Shown one piece after another: positions 6,155 through 12,301 of a stretch of 12,301 nucleotides of DNA. This stretch comes from an uncultured Collinsella sp. (GTDB lineage Bacteria; Actinomycetota; Coriobacteriia; Coriobacteriales; Coriobacteriaceae). The first letter of the stretch is position 1. Each line of letters opens with the position of its first letter. A program made the translations under genes and the position numbers. The stretch covers positions 1 through 12,301 of the forward strand of contig CAUDCB010000049.1 of assembly GCA_958447915.1 (NCBI GenBank). The letters run 5' to 3'. The notes under the pieces were generated by a model. That model was not told the origin of the DNA. It made no database searches and saw only the letters and a list, made by a program, of their open reading frames with translations.

Positions 6155-7435
6155 ATGCCAGAAGAACTTCGTTCCATCCCACCCCAACACGGGTCCTTTG
6201 TTTTTACGTCGGAGTCGGTGACCGAAGGTCATCCCGATAAGATCGCCGATCAGATCAGCGACGCCGTCCTCGACGCAATCCTCGCTAAAGAAATAGAGCT
6301 GCAGGAGCAGGGCTACATTGCGCCACACGGCGTGCCCGCCAACGTTGAGAACGTCCGCTGCGCCTGCGAGACCCTCGTGACCACCGGCACGGTCATCGTT
6401 GCCGGCGAGATCCGCACCCAGGCCTACGTCGACGTGCAGGAGATTGCCCGTGGCGTTATCCGCCGCATTGGCTACAACCGCGCAAAGTTCGGTTTTGACT
6501 GCGATACCTGCGGCGTTATGAGCCTCATCCACGAGCAGTCGCCCGATATCGCCCAGGGCGTCGACGAGTCCTTCGAGACCCAGACCGGCGCCACTACCGA
6601 CCCGATCGACCTGATCGGCGCCGGCGACCAGGGCATGATGTTTGGCTATGCCTCCAACGAGACCAAGACCCTCATGCCCATGCCGCACTACCTGGCGAGC
6701 CGCCTGGCCGAGCGCCTGGCCGCCGTGCGCCACGACGGCACCCTGCCCTACCTGCGCCCCGACGGCAAGACCCAGGTCACGGTGCGCTACGAGGACGGCA
6801 AGCCTGTCGAGGTCACGACCATCGTCATCTCCACGCAGCATGCCGCCGAGATCGAGGACATGGGCAAGATCAAGGACGACCTCATCGAGCACGTCATCAC
6901 CCCCGTCATGGCTGCCGAGAACATGCCGTGGGGCGGCGCCGATATCTATGTGAACCCCACCGGTCGCTTTGTCGTGGGCGGCCCCATGGGCGACACGGGC
7001 CTCACCGGCCGTAAGATCATCGTCGACACCTACGGCGGTTACGGCCGTCACGGCGGCGGCGCCTTTAGCGGCAAGGACTGCACCAAGGTCGACCGCTCCG
7101 CCGCGTACGCCGCACGCTGGGTCGCCAAGAACGTGGTGGCCGCTGGCCTGGCCGACCGCTGCGAAGTCGAGCTGGCCTACGCCATCGGCGTGTCCAAGCC
7201 GCTGTCGATCATGGTCGACACCTTTGGCACCGCACATGTTGCCGAGGACAAGATCGTCGAGGCCGTGGAGAAGACCTTCGACCTGCGCCCGGGCGCCATC
7301 ATCCGCGACCTGGACCTGCGCCGCCCCATCTACGAGAAGACGGCAGCCTACGGTCACTTTGGCCGCGAAGACCCCGACTTCACCTGGGAGAAAACCGACC
7401 GAGTCGAAGAACTCAAAGCAGCCTGTGGCCTGTAA
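6155..7435 (+). CDS. metK: S-adenosylmethionine synthetase
   Basis: Makes S-adenosylmethionine, phosphate and diphosphate from ATP and methionine; it is cytoplasmic and normally a tetramer. The 426-aa product has the two family signatures, GAGDQGMMFGYA (155-166) and the P-loop-like GGGAFSGKD (300-308), plus the N-terminal ESVTEGHPDKIADQISDAVLD (20-40). It is longer than the E. coli enzyme (384 aa). Part of the excess is an insertion at about 45-67 (from EIELQEQGY to NVENV) between the A-I-L-A strand and the conserved ACETL segment. The ATG at 6155 has AAAGGGG five bases upstream. The frame is open further upstream to 6038 without a ribosome binding site. It stands alone between the gltX divergent region and a strong terminator. 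It could supply SAM to RsmB and other methyltransferases, but no co-regulation is visible. Confidence 0.97.
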   Translation: MPEELRSIPPQHGSFVFTSESVTEGHPDKIADQISDAVLDAILAKEIELQEQGYIAPHGVPANVENVRCACETLVTTGTVIVAGEIRTQAYVDVQEIARGVIRRIGYNRAKFGFDCDTCGVMSLIHEQSPDIAQGVDESFETQTGATTDPIDLIGAGDQGMMFGYASNETKTLMPMPHYLASRLAERLAAVRHDGTLPYLRPDGKTQVTVRYEDGKPVEVTTIVISTQHAAEIEDMGKIKDDLIEHVITPVMAAENMPWGGADIYVNPTGRFVVGGPMGDTGLTGRKIIVDTYGGYGRHGGGAFSGKDCTKVDRSAAYAARWVAKNVVAAGLADRCEVELAYAIGVSKPLSIMVDTFGTAHVAEDKIVEAVEKTFDLRPGAIIRDLDLRRPIYEKTAAYGHFGREDPDFTWEKTDRVEELKAACGL

Positions 7436-7472
7436 TTAGGAACCACCAAGGTCACAACACGCACACGCTTTC

Positions 7473-7508
7473 AAAAGAAGTACCGCCCCCAAGCGGTACT
7501 TCTTTTTT
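7473..7508 (+). terminator. Intrinsic terminator of metK
   Basis: GAAGTACCGC (7477-7486) pairs perfectly with GCGGTACTTC (7493-7502) around a CCCCAA loop. It is extended by AAAA/TTTT and followed by six T residues (7503-7508). It lies about 40 bp after the metK stop. Confidence 0.93.
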
Positions 7509-7569
7509 ATTAAACCGGTAGTGAAGACGTTTCGATATGAGCCTGCGCTGCGTCGCCAGCTAATGAATT

Positions 7570-7600
7570 TTGCAGCACGCGCACTTCTACCATGTATCCT
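7570..7600 (+). promoter_or_regulatory. Weak candidate sdaA promoter
   Basis: TTGCAG (7570-7575) and TATCCT (7595-7600) are separated by 19 bases. If used, transcription would begin near 7606, at the foot of structured element copy 2, so the element would form the 5' end of the sdaA messenger. Both hexamers are imperfect. Confidence 0.3.
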
Positions 7601-7602
7601 TA

Positions 7603-7723
7603 GTCCCGAGGGGCGGGGCATAAGGTCGATCGCGAGTTCCGCACGAGCCGGAGAGCACTTAATGTGCTCTCCGTGCGAGCAGGACTGTCCGAGCAGGCGA
7701 CCTTATGCCCCGCCCCTCGGGAC
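7603..7723. repeat. Structured palindromic element, copy 2
   Basis: A 26-nt arm at 7603-7628 is perfectly complementary to 7698-7723. The core 7635-7688 repeats the copy 1 core (1223-1276) at 52 of 54 positions, in the same strand orientation. The two differences (A1239 to G7651, T1259 to C7671) are partners in the terminal stem and change A-T to G-C. The TTAAT loop (7659-7663) and both five-base bulges are identical. After the core both copies carry two pyrimidines and a second GAGCA (7691-7695; 1280-1284 region in copy 1). The arms differ in sequence and length from copy 1, yet share GTCCC at the base and GGGC...TAGGT or TAAGGT near the top. The element ends 24 bp before the sdaA ATG, a leader position that would suit a regulatory RNA, although a dispersed DNA element is equally possible. 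Confidence 0.85.
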
Positions 7724-7747
7724 GACGAGTCACGTAAAGGAGCAGCC

Positions 7748-9355
7748 ATGGCAGGCAAGCCGCAAACACTAGCTACGACCTCGGCATTCGAGATCTTGGG
7801 CCCCGTCATGGTCGGCCCCAGCTCGTCGCATACCGCCGGCGCTCTACGCTGCGCCCAGGTGGCCGCCAGCTTGCTCGAGGGCCGCATCACCAAGGTCACC
7901 TTTGGCCTGTGGAACTCCTTTGCCCACACCTACCGCGGCCACGGCACCGACCGTGCGCTCGTCGCAGGCATCTTGGGACTCGATACCGACGACGAGAACA
8001 TCAAGCAGGCCTTCGACCTCGCACGCGAGCAGGGCCTCGACTTTCACTTTGACATCAAGGGCGACGACGCCTCCATCCACCCCAACACCGTCGATATCGA
8101 GATGGTCGACAACACAGGCGCCACGGCGCAGGTCCGCGGCGAGAGCCTGGGCGGCGGCAAGATGCGCATCAGCCGCATCAACGGTGTCGGCGTCGACATC
8201 TCGGGCATGTATTCCACGCTCTTCGTGGCGCATCAGGACGTCCCCGGCGTGCTCGCAGCGCTTACCAACCTGCTCGCCTACGCTCATGTAAACATCGCGT
8301 TTTGCCGTACCTACCGCACCGAGGTGGGCGGCCAGGCCTACTCCGTCTTTGAGACCGACGGCGCGCCCGACGACACCGTCGTCCCCCTGCTGCGAAAACT
8401 CGACAACGTCGACTACGCCACCTTTATTGAACTCCCCGGCTCGGCATCATCGCTCTCCCCCGGCGTCTCGGCCAAGGAGATCTTCGATGACGGCGAACAG
8501 CTGCTCGACGCTTGCAAGGAGCTGGAACTCAGCATCGGCGCCGTCATGGCCGTGCGCGAAGCGCGTCTGACCGGCGAGGAGCACGCCGTCGCCGCGATGC
8601 GCCGCGTGCTCGACGTTATGCGCGAGGAGACCACGGCCCCCATCGCCAATCCGCAGCGCTCGCTCGGCGGGCTCATCGGCGGCGAGGCGAAGCTCGTCGA
8701 TGCCACCGGCCGTAACGATTTGAGCACAAACCTGATGGGCACCGTTCAGACCGATGCCGTGGCCCGCGCGATGGCCGTGCTCGAGCGCTCCGCCACTATG
8801 GGCGTGATCGTCGCCGCCCCCACGGCAGGCTCCGCGGGCGTCGTGCCCGGCTGCGTGCTGGCACTTGCCGACCACCTGCTGCTCGACGGCGCGCTGGGGA
8901 GGGGGGCCCTCTACTGTGCTGCCGCCATCGGCCTCAACCTCACCACGAGCGCTTGCGTCGCCGGCGCCGAGGGCGGCTGCCAGGCCGAGGTGGGAAGCGC
9001 CGCCGCGATGGCCGCCGCCGCGCTGGTGCAGATGCTCGGCGGCACCCCCGAGCAGGCACTCGACGCCAGTTCCATCGCGCTGAGCAATCTGCTAGGCCTC
9101 GTTTGCGACCCCGTGGGCGGACTTGTTGAGGTGCCGTGCCAAAACCGCAATGCCATCGGCGTGGCCGCGGCCTTCAGCTCGGCCCAGCTCGCGCTCGCCG
9201 GCATCAAGAGCCTGGTGCCGTTTGACCAGATGGCGCATGTGATGCTCTCGGTGGGCCACGCCCTGCCGGCAACCCTGCGCGAGACGGCCAAGGGCGGCAT
9301 CGCTCAAGCCCCGGCCGCGCTTTCTGCCTGCGCCAAATGCGGCATATGCGGATAG
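7748..9355 (+). CDS. sdaA: L-serine dehydratase, fused beta-alpha, [4Fe-4S] type
   Basis: Converts L-serine to pyruvate and ammonia using an oxygen-sensitive iron-sulfur cluster; cytoplasmic amino-acid catabolism. The 535-aa product joins both domains. The beta domain has GPSSSHTAG (23-31) and an ACT-like stretch around 152-190. The alpha domain runs from about 250 and includes the conserved C411 (GGC), C453 (LVCDP) and C464 (EVPCQNRNA), spaced 42 and 11 apart as expected for three cluster ligands. The tail has C528, C531 and C534 (CAKCGICG). In the Legionella enzyme a C-terminal cysteine folds back as the fourth ligand, so one of these may do the same. AAAGGAG (7736-7742) supports this ATG over an in-frame one at 7664, which lies inside the hairpin element. 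Structured element copy 2 is immediately upstream. No obvious terminator follows. Confidence 0.95.
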   Translation: MAGKPQTLATTSAFEILGPVMVGPSSSHTAGALRCAQVAASLLEGRITKVTFGLWNSFAHTYRGHGTDRALVAGILGLDTDDENIKQAFDLAREQGLDFHFDIKGDDASIHPNTVDIEMVDNTGATAQVRGESLGGGKMRISRINGVGVDISGMYSTLFVAHQDVPGVLAALTNLLAYAHVNIAFCRTYRTEVGGQAYSVFETDGAPDDTVVPLLRKLDNVDYATFIELPGSASSLSPGVSAKEIFDDGEQLLDACKELELSIGAVMAVREARLTGEEHAVAAMRRVLDVMREETTAPIANPQRSLGGLIGGEAKLVDATGRNDLSTNLMGTVQTDAVARAMAVLERSATMGVIVAAPTAGSAGVVPGCVLALADHLLLDGALGRGALYCAAAIGLNLTTSACVAGAEGGCQAEVGSAAAMAAAALVQMLGGTPEQALDASSIALSNLLGLVCDPVGGLVEVPCQNRNAIGVAAAFSSAQLALAGIKSLVPFDQMAHVMLSVGHALPATLRETAKGGIAQAPAALSACAKCGICG

Positions 9356-9409
9356 GCAGTCTTCTCCAAACTGATACTGTTTCCGCACCACAAACAACAG
9401 GCTAATCGC

Positions 9410-9415
9410 TATAAT
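9410..9415 (+). promoter_or_regulatory. Probable -10 box of the L,D-transpeptidase gene
   Basis: A perfect TATAAT lies about 58 bases before the ATG at 9473, in an otherwise AT-richer stretch of the 117-bp gap after sdaA. No good -35 hexamer sits at the expected distance, so an activator or an alternative sigma factor is possible. Confidence 0.45.
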
Positions 9416-9472
9416 GCAAGCCCAGTTAAAACACGATGAGCCGCAAGGCGAAACTCGAAGGAAATATAAACG

Positions 9473-11218
9473 ATGTCGCAAATCGACCGCAGCAACATGA
9501 TTCCCGATCCGCAACAGCCCAGTAGGCATACTGGCGGCGTCCAATCGCCGCGCCCCATCGCGCCGGCCCACACCCAACAACACGGCCCGGCCAATGCCTC
9601 CCAGCGCCCGAATCAGCGTCAATACCAGCAGCATCAGCAATACCAGCAGCGCCCCGCACAGGGTCCCGCCCCCAAGCAGGGCCCTTCGCACGCTCGCGCG
9701 GCAAGCAATCGCGGGCCCGCGGACAAGCGCACCAACAAAACCAGCAAGTCGGGCGGCAAGACGGCCCTCTTTGTCGTCCTCGGTCTCGTCGCGATCGTCT
9801 ACATCGTAGGCGTCGTGGCGTTCTCGCAGGTCGCTTACCCCAACACTACCATCGCCGGCGTCGACATCTCGCTCTCTAACGCATCTTCGGCAGCCACCAA
9901 GGTCAACTCGGCATGGAAGCACTACAAGCTCACCGTGTCGGGCGATGACTTTAGCTGGACCTACCAGCCCGAGTCCGACGAGCCCATCGTCGATGGCGAG
10001 GAAGCCGCCCACGAGATTATCAGCAAAAACGAGCCGCTGTTGTGGCCATCGCGCCTCATCGCGTCGCTCGGCGGTAAAACCGTTAGCGCCACCAAGAACG
10101 GCTCGGTCGACTTGGACCAGGACGTCGACCTGTCCATGCTCTCCGATGCCTTTGACCAAAAGCAGTTTGAGGAGGACCTGGGCAGCGCCATCGACGAGTT
10201 CAACGAGGGCCGCTCGGGCACCTTCGAGGCCACCAGCTCCTATGATGAGAAGGCCGGCAAGTTCACCGTTGAGAAGGCCCGTTCCAACGAGAAGCTCAAC
10301 CGCGAGCATGTCATCAAATATGCCGAGATCGAGCTCGCGTCGCTCGTCGAGAACGTCGATATCACCAAGATCGGCAACGACGCCTACGAACCGCTCAACG
10401 GCACCCTCACCAACGACCAGATTCAGGCTGCATGCGATGCCGCCAACAACTTCCTGGGCGTCAACGTGACCCTTAAGCTCAACGGCAATGATGCCGGTAT
10501 AGTGGACGGCAGCTCGGTGCTGCAGTGGATCAGCTTTGCCGATCCGGCCAACCCCACGCTCGATACGTCGCAGATCGGCAGCTGGGCCGCCGAGCTCGCG
10601 GACCGCTTTAACACCGTGGGATCCACCCGCTGGTGGACACGCGCCGACGGCAAGGAGTGCGCTGTCGAGGGCGGCGACTTTGGCTGGTCCATCGACAGCG
10701 ACACACTCGCCAAGCAGGTCGAGGACGCTATCAATAACAAGCAGACCGGCGATATCGAGATTTCGTACTCCAAGAAGGCCGACACGTTTACCGCCAAGGG
10801 CGAGCCCGATTGGAAGGCCTATATCGACGTCGACCTGTCCGAGCAGCACGCGCGCTACTACGACGAGAACGGCAATATCGTGTGGGAGGCCAACATTATT
10901 TCCGGCAAACCGGGCGAAGACGCCACCCCGGAGGGCGTGTGGCAGATCAACAGCAACGACGGCGCAAGCAAGCTCATCGGTGCTAAAGACCCCGAGACCG
11001 GAAAGCCCAAATACGAGAGCCCGGTCAGCTATTGGATGCCGTTCGAGGGCAATATGATCGGTTTCCACGACGCCACCTGGCAAAACGACAAGAGCTTCGA
11101 CAATGCCGAGTCCTATAAGTGGTGCGGAAGCCATGGCTGCATCAACCTGCGCCTGGCCGATGCCAAGGCGCTCCACGACTGCATCAGCGTCGGCCTGTGT
11201 GTGGTCGTGCACTCGTAG
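9473..11218 (+). CDS. Membrane-anchored L,D-transpeptidase (YkuD domain)
   Basis: Predicted to form 3-3 cross-links in peptidoglycan, or to attach proteins to it, outside the membrane. The 581-aa product starts with a cytoplasmic tail rich in Gln, Pro and basic residues (about 1-96, with a Q/Y/H-rich run at 46-62). One transmembrane segment follows at about 97-118. The extracellular part (about 120-440) includes repeats resembling the PG_binding_4 domains often found in this family. The YkuD domain (about 446-580) has the catalytic pattern H-D-A-T-W then S-H-G-C-I-N-L, with H554 and nucleophile C556. AAGGAA lies nine bases before the ATG. The layout resembles Ldt proteins that give beta-lactam tolerance in Gram-positives; any resistance role here is inference. 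The next gene is another anchored envelope protein. Confidence 0.92.
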   Translation: MSQIDRSNMIPDPQQPSRHTGGVQSPRPIAPAHTQQHGPANASQRPNQRQYQQHQQYQQRPAQGPAPKQGPSHARAASNRGPADKRTNKTSKSGGKTALFVVLGLVAIVYIVGVVAFSQVAYPNTTIAGVDISLSNASSAATKVNSAWKHYKLTVSGDDFSWTYQPESDEPIVDGEEAAHEIISKNEPLLWPSRLIASLGGKTVSATKNGSVDLDQDVDLSMLSDAFDQKQFEEDLGSAIDEFNEGRSGTFEATSSYDEKAGKFTVEKARSNEKLNREHVIKYAEIELASLVENVDITKIGNDAYEPLNGTLTNDQIQAACDAANNFLGVNVTLKLNGNDAGIVDGSSVLQWISFADPANPTLDTSQIGSWAAELADRFNTVGSTRWWTRADGKECAVEGGDFGWSIDSDTLAKQVEDAINNKQTGDIEISYSKKADTFTAKGEPDWKAYIDVDLSEQHARYYDENGNIVWEANIISGKPGEDATPEGVWQINSNDGASKLIGAKDPETGKPKYESPVSYWMPFEGNMIGFHDATWQNDKSFDNAESYKWCGSHGCINLRLADAKALHDCISVGLCVVVHS

Positions 11219-11241
11219 GGAAACACGCCTTCACACAACGG

Positions 11242-11269
11242 GGAACTGACGCTCCAATCTAACAGTTCC
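11242..11269. other. Short inverted repeat after the L,D-transpeptidase gene
   Basis: GGAACTG (11242-11248) pairs with CAGTTCC (11263-11269) around a 14-base loop. It has no T-tract. It could be an operator half-site pair or a minor hairpin; there is too little to decide. Confidence 0.3.
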
Positions 11270-11281
11270 GAAAGATACCGC

Positions 11282-11315
11282 TATATGCGCCCGGCCATCG
11301 CGACGGGCGCATATA
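11282..11315 (+). terminator. Perfect 12-bp hairpin, possible terminator or operator
   Basis: TATATGCGCCCG (11282-11293) pairs perfectly with CGGGCGCATATA (11304-11315) around a 10-base loop. The sequence that follows (ATTATCGAGG) is not T-rich, so it is a weak terminator at best. The right arm overlaps a TATAAT (11312-11317), so a regulatory role for the downstream gene is also possible. Confidence 0.4.
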
Positions 11316-11347
11316 ATTATCGAGGAACTTTCTATTAAGGAGACGCC

Positions 11348-12301
11348 ATGTCGAATGTCCCCACCATTACCCCGGGACCGAATGATGCCGATCGAACGCC
11401 CGAGGGTGCCACCGAAACGCTTCCCCTCATAACAAACGTGCACGCCGCACGGCAAAACGGCAGCACAAGCGATACAACCGAGATTTCTGACGAAGAGGCG
11501 TACGCCAAACTCAAAGCGAAGCGTGCCGAGCGTCGGCGCAAAAAGCTCATCCGGCGAGGCATTGCGGCCGGCGTCGTGGCCGCCATTGTGCTCATCGCCG
11601 TTGTCGTGACCTCAGTCATCAACGCACGGCCCGCAGGAACCAACGGGCCGGTGACCGACATGGTCACCGAGGGCACGTTTACGACCACCGTCGAGGCTAA
11701 AGGCCAGCTCAAGCCCATCTCGGCTTCGGTGGTCTCCCCTTCTGTCGACGGAACGGTGGCATCAATCAACGTGCAAGCCGGCCAGTCCGTCAACGAGGGC
11801 GACGTGCTCATGACCATTAAAAACGACGAGCTCGATCGCAACGTTGCCGAGGCGCAGCGCGCGGTGACAGCGGCACAGGAAGACCTCGCCAACGCGAAGA
11901 AAGCCGCAGCTGCCGCGCAGGCCGCCCCAACGACGGATGTCGATGGAGCTTCCGCAGCGACTGGCGTCTCCGCCGCATCAGCGGACACGAACGCCGTATC
12001 GGCCGCGCAGCGCAGCCTCGCATCGGCCCAGGCAAACCTCGATCAGGCTAACGCCAAGGCCGCCAGCCGTACGGTCACGGCCCCGAGCTCGGGCAACATC
12101 GTGGAGCTCAACGCCAAGGTGGGCGCCACGGTAACAGGAGGCATGATCATGGGCGAAGGCGACACGAGCGGCGGCAAACAGTGCATGCAAATCGCCGACC
12201 TGTCCAAGATGAAGGTGACGGTTCAGGTGGGCGATAAGGAGATCGCCTAAATTGCCGTGGGCCAAAGCGCCAACGTGACATATCCCGCGTGTCCCGATAT
12301 C
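11348..12301 (+). pseudogene. Membrane-fusion protein (MacA/HlyD type), interrupted by an in-frame stop; right end not in window
   Basis: Proteins of this family are anchored outside the membrane and couple an exporter, usually a MacB-like ABC transporter, to its substrate. Residues 1-70 form a cytoplasmic tail ending in a basic cluster (KAKRAERRRKKLIRR), with a transmembrane segment at 71-92. A split biotinyl-lipoyl-like domain follows (about 122-160 with GTVASINVQAGQSVNEGDVL; 241-265 with TVTAPSSGNIVELNAKVGA), flanking an Ala/Gln-rich helical hairpin (160-240). The first barrel strands come after that. AAGGAG (11337-11342) supports the ATG. The frame stops at TAA 12248-12250 after 300 residues, in mid-domain. 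The same frame continues I-A-V-G-Q-S-A-N-V-T-Y-P-A-C-P-D-I to the window edge, exactly the kind of sequence expected next. The stop is therefore a nonsense mutation, a sequencing error (for example from CAA, AAA or GAA) or, less likely, recoding. Confidence 0.8.

Larger units (their letters stand above)
7436..7747. other. Intergenic region between metK and sdaA (312 bp)
   Basis: It contains the metK terminator (7473-7508), a spacer of about 60 bp with no feature I can support (7511-7569), a weak promoter-like pair (7570-7600), structured element copy 2 (7603-7723) and the sdaA ribosome binding site (7736-7742). I see no credible small gene. Confidence 0.7.

Noticed and set aside
7664..7747. 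Longer SdaA starting at the ATG at 7664
   Set aside because: That codon lies within the loop side of the hairpin core. The ATG at 7748 has AAAGGAG and begins at the expected point of the family.
9092..11212. Long minus-strand open frame opposite the L,D-transpeptidase gene and the end of sdaA (706 codons)
   Set aside because: It mirrors two convincing genes, has no ribosome binding site or motif, and reflects GC-rich third positions.
1..12301. CRISPR arrays, tRNA or rRNA genes, insertion sequences with transposase
   Set aside because: No regularly spaced direct repeats, cloverleaf-like stretches, rRNA-like sequence or transposase motifs were seen on either strand by reading.

Overview
The window reads as a chromosomal housekeeping segment of a high-GC Gram-positive anaerobe. 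Codon choice is GC-rich in most genes, ribosome binding sites are strong and purine-rich, and the gene mix (a fused iron-sulfur L-serine dehydratase, an L,D-transpeptidase with an N-terminal membrane anchor, an anchored membrane-fusion protein) would fit a gut member of Coriobacteriia such as Collinsella. That placement is a judgement from gene content and style, not a database match.

Left half (1-5886, all minus strand). Transcription runs right to left: gltX, a terminator hairpin, then priA, def, fmt and the first codons of rsmB. The priA-def-fmt-rsmB order is a classic bacterial cluster that links replication restart with N-formylmethionine handling and rRNA methylation. priA and def are 18 nt apart, and fmt and rsmB overlap by ATGA. 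def and fmt are separated by 361 bp, which holds a long structured hairpin element (1182-1318), a terminator-like hairpin and a probable separate fmt promoter.

Middle (5887-7747). The divergent gltX/metK intergenic region carries a REP-like palindrome with 28-bp arms (5971-6043). metK (SAM synthetase) runs rightwards and ends at a textbook intrinsic terminator. A second copy of the structured hairpin element (7603-7723) lies directly upstream of the next gene.

Right half (7748-12301, all plus strand). sdaA (L-serine to pyruvate and ammonia) is followed by a membrane-anchored L,D-transpeptidase for peptidoglycan cross-linking. Next comes an anchored membrane-fusion protein of the MacA/HlyD type, interrupted by an in-frame TAA at 12248 with family-like sequence continuing to the window edge.

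The most noteworthy items are: (1) two copies of a hairpin element whose 54-nt core is nearly identical while the 26-27 bp outer arms differ between copies, yet each pair is perfectly complementary; (2) an exact bacterial sliding-clamp binding motif (QLSLF) at the extreme N-terminus of PriA; (3) the premature stop in the membrane-fusion gene; (4) the REP-like palindrome between gltX and metK.
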